Below are positions 42,626 through 53,225 of a stretch of 64,000 bases of DNA, piece by piece. Positions within the stretch are counted from its first letter, which is position 1; every line of letters begins with the position of its first letter. Below the pieces are notes generated by a model. That model saw only the letters and a program-made list of their open reading frames with translations, did not search any database and had not been told where the DNA came from. The DNA is from Tilletiaria anomala UBC 951. Lineage: Eukaryota > Basidiomycota > Exobasidiomycetes > Georgefischeriales > Tilletiariaceae. The position numbers were made by a program, and so were the translations under genes. The DNA is taken from NCBI RefSeq assembly GCF_000711695.1, contig NW_013547009.1, forward strand, positions 178,229 through 242,228, given 5' to 3'.

Positions 42626-44645
42626 ATGGCAGAAAGAGCAAAGGCAAGGACCAGCAATGCAGGCGAGAAGCGCAAGGCTAGCACCTTCATGTCAATCGGA
42701 GACCCGATAGCGAGCAACGCGCCAGTCTCGCCAAAGAAAAAAATGGGTCGAACCTCCAAAAAGGCAGACCTTGCCGCGCGCACCGTCACGAACGACGTAG
42801 AGAGCTCCGCGTCCGGTGCCTCTAATGAGTCTTCCACGAGTAACAAGCGTAGTCGCAGTGCCAGCACGACTCCAAGCAACCTCGCCGAGAATGCTGTTTC
42901 GAACGCGTCTGGCGAGGGCGAAGCCAAAGTCGTCAAGGCGAAGGCTAAAGGGAAATCCAAGCAGAGTACCAAGCCTACGAATGCTGTCAAAGGGAGTACC
43001 GACGACTTCGAGAGAGAGAGAGAGAGAGAGAAAGAGAGGCACAGGCAGCGGAATCGGGAATACAGGCGAAAGAAAAAACTCGAGAAAGCAACCGCGGCCG
43101 GATCCAAGAACCGTTCATCGGCAGAAGCAGATGACAAATCCGAAGCAGAAGAAGAGGATGCCAATGATAGAGAGGATATCGTGGACGACAACATTTACTG
43201 CACATGTAAGAGGCCCTACGATCCAGACCAGGCGATGCTCGCTTGCGACAACTGCAACGAATGGTACCATACCCGTTGCATGGGCATTAAAGATGAGTGG
43301 ATCAACATCGTCGATCAGTTCATCTGCAGTGTCTGCCATCCTCGCACTTTAGAGCGAACGACATGGAAGCGGCAATGCCTCAACAAAGATTGCGAGTATC
43401 CAGCTCTCCTCCCGCTCAGCAAGTATTGCTCGGAGCGATGCGGTCTCGTCATCGCCATTCAGTCCATCAAAGCCTTCCGGGAGAAGAGCAGCAAGTACAG
43501 GAGACTCGGCGCCAAGCCGCTCGATCGAATCTACACCGAGCAAGTGAAAGAAGCGGTTAAAAAGGAAGGTTGCTCGACCTGGGCGGACGACCCGAAAGCA
43601 CGCAAAGATAATGAGGACGTCGGCAAGGAGCATGAGCTGGCCACATGGAATACGATGGCACTCCGAGCGGAGCGAATCCCCATGTTCGATCTCGAAGCGG
43701 CGCGCAACGGCATCTGCGCAGGCCCAGACTTTAGCAGCAACGTTGACTTACTCAAGGGGCTCTCGCACACTTCCAGCAAGTATGACGAGGACCGCGTGCG
43801 CTGGCGACTCGAGCTGGACGAGATCGCAACCAAGAGGCACAAGGTCAACGTGGCGATCGACTTAGTCGAGGCGCGCCAGACTCTGTACCAGCTTGCTCTC
43901 GCTCGCAAGGCTGAACTGGTATGCGTTGTCGGCCGACCAGACGATGAGGAGGAGGACGAGCAGCCACCCAGCAAGCGCGGCCTCAAGAAGAAGGTCGAAA
44001 CCGCTGCCCCGGAAGAAGAGAACGACGGCGAGAATGAAGATAGCCACAAGAAGAAAAAGAAGAAGGCAAAGGAAAGGAGGCCGGAGCCGCCTTGCGGGTT
44101 TGATGAGAGGCTCGGATGGGACGACGAGCTCCTTGCTGCTTACATGACGACGGAACAATGGGCCAAGATCCGAGAAGATCCGCAGCACTTCGATGGCCGA
44201 GTCATCGGAGATTGGTGTGCGGATGTTGCGGACCACGCAGGTCCATCAAGCGACACCGCCGCGGCTGAAACGCTCGAAACCGCAGTCACCCGTCGTCCGC
44301 CCAAGGTCTGCGGTCTGCCGAGTCGCATGTGCAAGCGACACATTACGTGGGTCCAATTCTCCGAAGATGACGGCCACACCAAGGAACGCGATCGACTGGT
44401 GAATGGAGGGGCACGTTGGACGACACGCGAAGACCACGTTTTTTGAGCCTTCAGCACATGTGCTGACGGTATTTTCACCTTTCTTTCTCCATCTGCAGAT
44501 GACACTCGACAAATCGCTGGCAGATCGCGAAAATGAGATTCAGATGAAGCTTGACGCACTTGAGGTCCGGTTGGAGAAAGCCAGGGCACAGGCAGTTCAC
44601 AGACTCACACAACAAGGGCTGAACAGGCGTTTGGGACTCGTTTGA
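42626..44645 (+). CDS. SPP1: PHD-finger COMPASS subunit Spp1/CFP1-like
   Basis: Nuclear reader of the Set1/COMPASS H3K4 methyltransferase. Exons 42626-44398 and 44499-44645 give 639 residues. The first 185 residues are charged and Ser/Ala-rich, with an Arg-Glu repeat (about 131-143) that leads into a basic stretch. The PHD finger spans about 191-237 (YCTCKRPYDPDQAMLACDNC, EWYHTRCMGI, then FICSVC). Directly after it comes the Cys-rich segment typical of Spp1/CFP1: KRQCLNKDCEYPAL and SKYCSERCGLVIA. Further helices follow, an acidic/basic low-complexity linker, and a second Cys-rich patch (CGLPSRMCKRHITWVQFSED) as in CFP1. The C-terminal exon is a coiled coil (LADRENEIQMKLDALEVRLE). The combination of PHD, post-PHD Cys box and C-terminal Cys patch makes CFP1/Spp1 the best call. 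Confidence 0.9.
43011..43037 (+). repeat. (GA)n coding microsatellite in SPP1
   Basis: An AGAGAGAG run, interrupted once by AAAGAG, encodes alternating Glu and Arg. A dinucleotide repeat within a coding exon would cause frameshifts if its length changed. Confidence 0.85.
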
Positions 44646-45038
44646 CGTCCGTCCACATTTGTACCGCAAGCAACACCTACTAGTATGTATTCAGCATGTA
44701 CCGTACCGTAGCTGTCCTGAGACTGCGCAGCGTGAACGGGGTTGGTGCATGTGCACGGGGTCATGTTGCGTTGGTGTGAAAATACAAAGCAGGACGGAAG
44801 CCCAAAGGAGCCGCCGGCCGCCAAAGAAGTGTTTGAATTGCTCATAGAGCGCCGGGCATAGCGCCATGGTGCGTCTTCTACGACCCATATCAAGCGATGA
44901 CCAGAGCGAACGCCTCTATGCTCACTCGTCGTCGCCTCGCCTGTGAAAGAATGCGTTACACACTATCCGATCACCATGCTACTGCTGCTGCTGGGTCACC
45001 TGCGGTGGTGTAGTTGAACAAAGGCGATGTGCCCAAGC
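44646..45038. other. Convergent 3' region
   Basis: A 393-bp space between the SPP1 stop (+) and the uL13 stop (-). No gene recognised. Confidence 0.55.
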
Positions 45039-46010
45039 TTAGATGCCGTAGACGGCAAGCTTCTGGTTGACCTCAGCGAGTGGCCCAGAGGCGTTGGTGG
45101 CAGCCGAGGTGCGCTTCTTGAGGGATGCGACCTTGCGCTCCTGGTATGCCTGAGCGCGAACACGCCTCTTGTCCTCGAGCTTGTCGACGATCTCCTGGTG
45201 CGCCCAGCCGACCTCGTGCGAGATCCTCTTGAGGGTGGAGTACTTGCGGCCTGGCTTCAGGCGGAGCACGCGAAGGGCAGCAGGGATGACCATCTTCTTC
45301 TTGCGGTCGTACGGGGGTGGGCAGCCCTCGTAGAGCTTCAAGCGCTCAAGCGCAGCAGCGCCACGGGCAGTCTTGTGGGGGACCATACCACGGACGGCCT
45401 TGTAGAGGATGCGCGACGGAGCGCGGTGGTGCCAGGGGCCACCCTTGCGCGGGTTGTAGCAGTGCGTCTTGTGGAGGTACGCATGGTAGCGAAGCTGCAA
45501 AGTGATGGTGGATGTTTTGTTAGTTCAGCTCGGATGCAGTAACACCAAATATCGCGAATACGAGCATCTCCGACTGGCCGCAGCGTTTGCACATCCCTCT
45601 TGCCCTTGGCTCCATTGGCAACAGCAACGCGAAGGTCACCTTGTCAGGGCTGTAGCAATCGGTTCATACGAAGACCAAGCTGCCTGTCGCCGGATGCAGC
45701 TGCCTGCTTTGAAAACGTGTTTCGCATGCTCCCTTCCATGGTCATATTATTGGTCGCCCACCTCTCACCGAAGACCCCAAATCATTCCCCTGACTCCCCC
45801 AAGTCCAAACTCAACCATCGCATATAGCAGACATGCAGGTCATTAACGTACCTTGTTGCGGAAGAAAGAGCCCGAGACATTGATGGACTCGCAACGGACG
45901 ACGGTCACCCGCTGTCCGGAGAGGATCTGCTTGGCGAGGACCGAGGCCAGACGGCCGAGCAGGTGGCCCTTGCCGTCGACGAGGATCGGAGTGGATGACA
46001 TAGAGGCCAT
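45039..46010 (-). CDS. RPL16: 60S ribosomal protein uL13 (L13a/L16)
   Basis: Cytosolic large-subunit ribosomal protein. Exons 46010-45852 and 45494-45039 give 204 residues, near the usual 199-203. Exon 1 carries the start [20 protein letters not shown] and [19 protein letters not shown]. Exon 2 carries [20 protein letters not shown] and [20 protein letters not shown], the core signatures. The 357-bp intron is the longest in the window and falls at the classic RNK/LRYH position. Ribosomal protein introns often host small nucleolar RNAs, but I found no convincing C/D or H/ACA boxes on the transcribed strand. The gene is divergent to eL32. Confidence 0.97.
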
Positions 46011-46963
46011 CTTGAAGGCTTGTTGGGTCCAGCAAGGAGCTGATTGCTGGGTGTCGGTCGATGATTTGAGCTGGTGCTAGAAGACCAAGAAAGGGTACAG
46101 GATCATCATTAATTCGAAGGATGTAAACGAGGTAGGAGCAAGAGCATCGCGCCGTTGCGAGTCCACAGCCCGGAACGACGCGGTGACTAGACGCCGGGCG
46201 TGCGGGTGTGGGTGTACCAGTGGGTGGGCGGAACTGTGTTTGGGCTGAAGATTTTGGCTGCTGCGGCAACAAGGATACGGGGGAGCGTAGGCATTGCGCG
46301 TGTGTACTGCTGTCGCACGCTGACCCTTCCGCCTTCGCTGCCCTTCGCGCCCATGATGAGGGCACGACTGCAAGCTGCTGGCTGCGATGCGTCTCGAGTG
46401 TCCATACTTCACTTTTCCATTTTGAACATTCATTTGGTTGCCACCGTCAGGATCACCGACACCAAGGCCGAGAAGTAAGGTGAGGAGATGACTATATTAT
46501 CAGGCTTTGCAGCACACCGGCACTAGGTAGGCGAGGACGAAGTCTACGGGTGGATGGAGGACTGCGCAACAAATGCCTACACAGCGATTGATGGGGCAGG
46601 AAAGCAGGGTCTGAGGTGGTAAAGCCGGACGTGACGGGACGACTCCTTGATTGGTGTCGAGTGAGCGCGGAAGCCACAGAGAGGAGCTTCAGCTAGCTCA
46701 GCATGCGGCGCCCTAAAAGCAGCTGCGAGGATAGATAGGGTGCGGTTGGCAGCTTCGAGAGGGTTCTTGCAGAAGGACTCGCAGCGAGAGGTAAACGCAT
46801 GCCAACACAGGACACGGCCTCCTTTTCGCGCAGCAAAAGAGCAAGGATATTGGCGAAGGATTGTCACATTCGCTATTGGGTGTGCTGCAGAGGCGAGCTG
46901 TTTGAAAAGTGGACGGAATGAAGCTGACTGGGTATCCTGCGAACCTAACCTTCTGCAGTCAAA
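46011..46963. promoter_or_regulatory. Divergent ribosomal-protein promoter with probable eL32 5'-UTR intron
   Basis: This 953-bp gap separates the uL13 (-) and eL32 (+) start codons. Just before the eL32 ATG is a textbook 3' splice site: CTAAC branch-site-like sequence at about 46945-46949, then TTCTGCAG ending at 46958, five bases before the ATG. This implies a 5'-UTR intron; a possible donor (AAG-GTGAGG) lies near 46480. The rest should contain the promoter of both genes. Confidence 0.6.
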
Positions 46964-47511
46964 ATGGCAGCCACAAAGATCCCGATCGTCAAGAAGAAGA
47001 CCAAGAAGTTTGCTCGTCACCATTCTGATCGGTACCACCGGGTCGGCGAATCATGGAGGAAGCCAAAGGGTATCGACTCTGCCGTCCGTAGGCGCTTCAA
47101 GGGCACTGTCTTGATGCCCAAGATTGGTTACGGTAGCAACAAGAAGACCAGGCACCTCATGCCTAACGGATACAGGCGGCTGGTTGTGTCGAACGTGAAG
47201 GACGTTGAGCTGCTGCTCATGTGAGTTTGATACCCGAACTTGGTGAAGTTCAAAACGAGGTAATTGAACACGTTTCAACTCTTCCGCCGTAGGCACAACG
47301 CTTCGTTCGCAGCAGAGATTGCGCACAACGTCAGCTCTAAGAAGCGCATCGACATTCTCGAGAAGTGAGTTGGCAAATTCGCAGCCATTACATCTTTTCC
47401 CATAATGTGAATTGACTCCGTCACCGCTTCTCTCATCTGTTCCATAGGGCGAAAGCGCTCGGTGTCCAGGTCACCAACGCCAACGCGAGAGTCCGTGCCG
47501 AGGAGGCATAG
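46964..47511 (+). CDS. RPL32: 60S ribosomal protein eL32
   Basis: Cytosolic large-subunit ribosomal protein. Exons 46964-47220, 47293-47364 and 47448-47511 give exactly 130 residues, the length of the yeast protein. Signatures are [49 protein letters not shown], then [20 protein letters not shown] and the end [20 protein letters not shown]. Both introns are short (72 and 83 bp), and both interrupt codons. The start is fixed by the splice-like acceptor five bases upstream and by the family N-terminus. Confidence 0.98.
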
Positions 47512-48662
47512 GCGGTCATGATCTAAGCTTGACCATCACCTTCGCTCCCATCCTCCACTTCCCCTCGTCGCCCTACATGCATCTCGGCGAGGCGAATACT
47601 CTCATCCTTACCTCCCTGCCCACGTCCACATGTCGCATGGAGGCAGGCCATGCCTATGCATTTTGAACTCTTTGGTGTTCGCAAAAGAATTCCGCACTCG
47701 TCGGAAAAGGGCGACGATGTATTTCTGGCGCGCAACACTTTGTATAATCAATGAGGCTCCTACGCTCCCCTTGTTCTTCGTTGCGGTCGTGGGCTGACTG
47801 GGCGGCTGGCTATCGGCACCAACTGCTCGATGTGCTCGACAGTATGGCGAACCATCTATTGCTTTCACTGAAGTTGAGCTACGTGTACAGTCATGTCATG
47901 CCATTGATCGATTGAAGAATGGCCGCCAGTACCCCACTTAACCTAGCTGACTGGGTGATCCCTAGCAAATTCATAGCAATCTCCGTGGCATGCAAGTACC
48001 AAATACCTTGATGCCTTTCAACTGCCATATTGATGGGTCTGCACTCTGCATCTACATGGTTGCACGCCTTGGGCCTGCAAAGGGAATCTTTGCTACGTGT
48101 GGTGAGCGGCCCGTGCCAGAAGTCAGGATAACTCTACAGATGAGTCGGGTGCCACAAGGTGGGATGCAATATGTTGCAAGCAACACCCACGGGACCGATT
48201 TCACCCGAAGGTGTGTAGGGTTGCACGCAGCGGAAGCTCTGAGCGGAACGGGCGCTGGGCAGAACGGAAAGAAAAAAAAGGCTGTCGGCCCTCTGTCTCT
48301 CTTTCTTCGCACGAGCCGTCAGCCCACCGGACAGATGACACAACCATCAACCACAGAGGAGATCCTTCGATTGTCCATTGGGCCAGCCTTGCTTTTGCAA
48401 AGGTTCCCTCGCGAACAAGGGAACGTCGAACGGGAGATGTACGGGTAAAAAGTCGACGTTGATCTCCCGTGCTCTTTGAGGTGCATTTGATCCCTGATCG
48501 CCTCATTTGATAGACGCTGCTCTGTTCGTACATCTTCTTTGCAAGGCTGTACACCTTTTAAAATCACGCGACCCGACCCATTTTCTCGCAATCGTACGGC
48601 AAGAGCACCTGGAGGATAAAGAGCTTGCTTTTGTTGCTGTAGAGGGCAGCTGCAGGGACAAG
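47512..48662. other. Intergenic, eL32 to CLU1
   Basis: A 1.15-kb gap between two plus-strand genes. It holds the eL32 3' UTR and the CLU1 promoter and leader. Open frames across 47990-48590 on both strands overlap and lack gene character. Confidence 0.55.
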
Positions 48663-51600
48663 ATGGCCGACTTGCCGGAGGCTAATGGCGAGCAGCCCAA
48701 ATCGACCGACATGAGCGTCAATGGTAATGTAGCGGCTCAGGATGAGACCGCTAGCGGACTTCACGATGACCCGCAAGAGGAAGGTAAGAATTGCCTATCG
48801 GAAACATCACCGAAAAAACAAAAGCAAGCGTTGACGTTTTCGCTGCTTCATTCCACCTTCTTTACCCTCTGAGCAGCCCAGCAATACCTGATCACAGTGT
48901 ATCTTCCGGAGAGGCCTCTGCTGCCGGCCAATGCCACGTCGCTCGGTGTGCCAGAGCCGCCGTCGCCGCTACAGATTCCTCTCAGCTCAATCGACACCCT
49001 CAACGAGGTTCGCGCAACACTCACGGACAATCATGAAGGATACTGGCTCGGAGCCTTCTGCTTCCGGCGCCCTTTAAAGGCAAGTGAGGCAAAGCCCAAC
49101 GGCAAAACTGACAGGCTTCAGCTCAGTGAACGATTGTCCGAATGGGTCGAGCTGAAGACGATCTTCGGTGAAGACGCGGCCGAGGACCGTGTCATTTATG
49201 TCACCCATGGTGAGAAGCTTATCAAGATAAACCTCACTACGATCTCCAAGAGTACTGACACCATGCGTTGCATTCCTGCTTGTCAAGTTCAATTCAACGA
49301 ACACGAAGCAAGGCAGCACCTTGTGCGATTCCGTGAAATCCTCTCAGGAGGCTCGCATGACCCCACCAGTCTCGGGATAGATGCAGGAATCAGCGTTCAC
49401 GATGCTATCCGACACAAGGAGGAATGGATCAAAGAATCTCAGCCGAGCAGTCGAGAACCTGTCACCAAGCAAAAGGGCGGCAAGGGGCAGAAAAAAGATC
49501 AAGACAAGGAGCAAGCCAGCAAGGACGTCGAAGCGAGCGCAAAAGATGCTAAGGAAAATCCTTTCGCCAACTGGGATGGATGGACTGAGACACCCATGAG
49601 CGCCCTAATCCCCGAGCAAGCGCGAAAGCTCCGCCCGTCTGGGCCGTGCCTTAGGCACATTGCCATGGCGCAATGGAACCCTCCACCTCAAGATCTGCGC
49701 CTGCAAGGCCACCATTACTATATCCACGTGGTAACGCTCGAAAACGATACCATCTACATCACAGCCTGCACCGAGGGTTTCTATATCAGCAACTCGACGT
49801 CGTCTTCCTTCAACCCGACGCCTCGACCCGGTTCGGCGAGCTTCGCTTCGGTGTCTCTGTATGATCTGCTTTGCGCGTACTCCCCCCTCTTTCTGTTTAA
49901 CTTTGCCAAACTCTTCCAAGACCCACTCTCGCAGCGCGACTTCCACTCCATCGTCCCCATCACCAACTGCATGCAAGCATTCCCATGGCTCGCCAGGAAG
50001 CATGCGCACACGGCTGATGCTGCCAGGTCGCAGATCGCATACCTGCTCACTGGTGCCTTGTCGCTCGATACTCTGGATGGCACACGCGATTGGAATGAAG
50101 AGCTGCAATCGACACGTGAGCTGCCTCGCTCCACACTCAACGAGCGTGTACTCAGGGATCGCTTCCTGAGTCGCGTCTATGCAGAGTTTGTCGCTGCCAC
50201 CGCTCGCGCCGTGCCACGCGTCGCCGCTGGTGAGGTACAAGCTATGAACCCGATGGACAAGCCGGGTGCGCAAATGTTCCTCTGCAACAACCTCTTTATC
50301 TCCAAAGGTGTCGACGGCGTGGACCTCTACCCGCATCTTGGGGGAGATGAGGCAGCCTACGTGGCCGTCGGCAAGGATCTCGCTGGTATCAGAATCCTCA
50401 ACACCCTCGACATCCCCGGCCTCTCGCTCCTTGGCACCGCTGTCGTCGACTGGAAAGGAGAGCGTTGGGTTGCCCAGACCATCGTCCCTGGTCTATTCCG
50501 AAAGCATGAGGATCCATCAGAGGAAGATGAAAAGGCGGACGAGGAGGCGAGTGCTACCGCGCAAGATGAGGCCAAGAAAGGAGAGGCTGAAAAGAAGAAA
50601 AAGGAACCTACGCCTCTCGAGGAGACTGCGGTCGTCTATGGCGGTGTTGATGGTCCCGAAGTCATTCGCTCAGAGCCCAGCATGCACAAGATCTTTGGCA
50701 AGATTTCAAATGCCTTGCGCCTCGCTGAGCATGACATTGAGGATGCAGAAGGCGAAAAACACCGCTTATTCACCAGCGTTGAATGTAAAGGTTTGCAAGG
50801 GGCTGATGGACGAAAGTACGCGCTCGATCTGGCTCGACTCAACCCTCTTGATATCGAATGGCTCGAGCAGGATATCAAGGGCAAGTCCGTCAACTCAGAT
50901 ACCGAGGTTGGCGAATATCCTCACCGTCTCACCGTTCTCCGTCCCGAGCTGCTTGAACTGTATTGGGACAGCACCTTCCGCCAATGGGCACGGGACGAAC
51001 TTGACAAGCAGGAGAAGGAAACAAAAGAAAAGGAAGCTACGGCACGGGATGAAGTCAAAGAGAAGGATGTTGCTGCAGTTGCTGAGCAGCGCAAGATCAA
51101 CCCCGAAGAATTCAAGCTGAGCTTCAACTGCGATGCCTTTGTTGAGTTCAAGTTTGGCGGTGCCGAGGATGCTCCAAGTGAGATCAAGGTCCTCGTCAAC
51201 GATGAGTCCGATCCCACCGTCGCGGCCGTGCGCTCTGCGAGCAGGCATCTCCGCGAAATCGCAGTGCCTCGCCTCGTCAGCGACGCAGCCGCTGGTCTGC
51301 TCCAGGCCATGGACGGCCAGGCTCTCACGACTCACCTCCATTTGCGCGGTATCAACCTGCGCTACCTTGGACTAGTGGCACACTTGTGCGAACCATCTCA
51401 AAAGGAGCGGCTTGACCAGAGCATTCTTGGCAAAGCAGATCCAGGCTACCAGGTCTACCTCGACAGCCTGCGATACGTCTGCTTGCAAGAGATGGTCGTC
51501 AGGGGAGGCAAGCGCGTGCTTCGGGAGATGCTCCATGAATGCCGCCTCGATGAGCAAGCCAACGTCGTCTCGCATTTCCTGAACTGCTTGCTCGGGGCTA

Positions 51601-53225
51601 CGCGCAATCCCCAGCCCAGGGCGGTGCACCACCGTTCCCCGTTGCAACTCGGCTCAGAAGATCCTGAATGGACACAACTGACGCCGGCTTCCTTGCACAG
51701 CAAGATCGTCGAACAAGTTGCGCGTCGTTACCGATACGCCTTACCCTCTGACTTCATCGAGCACACTCTGCAAAAGCGGCAGACTCTACGCGCGATTTGT
51801 CTCAAGATGGGCATCCAACTACACCTCCGCGATTACGATTTTGTCGGCCCCTCAGAAGCTGCTTCTCCGCTGGTCAATGGTCACGCTGCTCTCGAAGGCG
51901 CACATGCCCAGAACATTGCGTCTGAGGAATCTGCAACGGACGAACATCACAACACCGAGAGCAAGACAAAGAAAAAGAAGCGCAAGGCGGCTGTGAAGCT
52001 CAACGGCGCGCTCGAAGCGGCGGCGAACACGACTTTCACCCCGCAAGATGTCCTGAATCTTGTACCTGTCATCAAGGATTCCACACCCAAGAGTGCTCTG
52101 CCTGAAGAGGCCATGGAGGCGGGCAGGACCTGCTTGGCTCGCGGCGAGCGCGACATTGGCATCGAGCTCATCCACGAGGGCATCACCTTTGCTGAGAACA
52201 TCTATGGCGTTGTCCACCCTGAAGTCTCGCGTGCATATGCTCAGTACGCCTCAACGGTGCACCAACACGCATCTATCATGGCTATCGAGGCGCAGCAGAG
52301 GCGCGCCAAAGCACAGGCGGAGAACAAGGAGCCAGAAGAGCCAGAAATTTCGTCGCTGGTTTCCGAGACGCTCACCTTCGCGAACGCGCTCAAGCTGCAG
52401 CGCCTGGCGGTGACAGTAGCGGAACGTACGATCGGCCTCGACTCACAGGAGACGCTATTCCAGTGGATCAACCTGTCGGTCATGGAGCGCGTCAATCGCA
52501 ATTCGTACGAGGCTATGGCCTGTCAGAAGCGAGCACTTGAGCTTTGGGATATCATCCACGGCAGGGAGCACCCAGAAAGCATTCAGTCTCTCATGCAGAT
52601 CGCTCAGACGCTGCAAGCGATCAATGAGCCGTCCCAGGGCATGAAGGTCTTTCAGACTGCCTACGATCTGACGCGCAAACTCTTTGGCACCAACAGCATT
52701 CACACTGGGCAGGCTGCCCACGCCATGGGAGAATCCCAGACGCTGGCCGGTGACCTGAAGAGCGCTGTGTCGTTCGCCAAGGAGGCTTACAATATTTTCG
52801 AAGCACGTCTGGGCAAGGAGGACGAGCAGACGCGTGACAGCGAGCAGTTCCTCAGCGCGCTGACGGCCGCTGCCGTTCGCTACGCCAAGGCCGAGAAGGA
52901 TGCACTGGAGCGTCAGCGGGCGCTGCGTGCTCGCATCAGTAACACGACGGGGCCAAGAGGCGCGCTGCGGCTAACGCAGCGGCAGCAGCAGGCGCAGGTG
53001 CGCGCGTCATCTGCTTCCGCTTCCGCGGCCGATGCAGCGCCATCAGGCCCGGCATCTGCGACGGTAGACCCCGAGCTTAGCAAACGTCTATCGCAGCTAC
53101 CTGTGTCAGAGATTGTCAAGTACATCCAAGGGGGCGAGAACAGCAAGACGGCGAGCTCCTCGTCTTCTTCGAGGAAGGGAAAAGGCCGTGCCAAGGGCAG
53201 TGCATCTAGCAGACTCGGACGATGA
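48663..53225 (+). CDS. CLU1: Clustered mitochondria protein Clu1/Tif31 (CluA family)
   Basis: Large cytosolic RNA-binding protein needed for normal mitochondrial distribution; the yeast form also associates with eIF3. Exons 48663-48783 and 48877-53225 give 1489 residues. A CLU N-terminal beta-grasp-like domain begins at QYLITVYLPER. The central CLU domain includes GDEAYVAVGKDLAGIRILN-type sequence and DLYPHLGGDEAAYVAVGKDL. An eIF3-p135-type region follows (LARLNPLDIEWLEQDIKG and neighbours), and then TPR-like repeats at the C-terminus (QAAHAMGESQTLAGDLKSAV, AKEAYNIFEARLGKEDEQTR). Charged Lys/Glu linkers separate the domains. The end is Ser/Gly-rich and basic. The first exon encodes 40 residues; its Met is the first in a clean frame and its GTAAGA donor joins in phase. 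Length is slightly above the usual 1250-1450. Confidence 0.95.

Noticed and set aside
45027-45542. 171-residue plus-strand ORF opposite the uL13 gene
   Set aside because: Antisense shadow of a highly expressed, codon-biased ribosomal protein gene.
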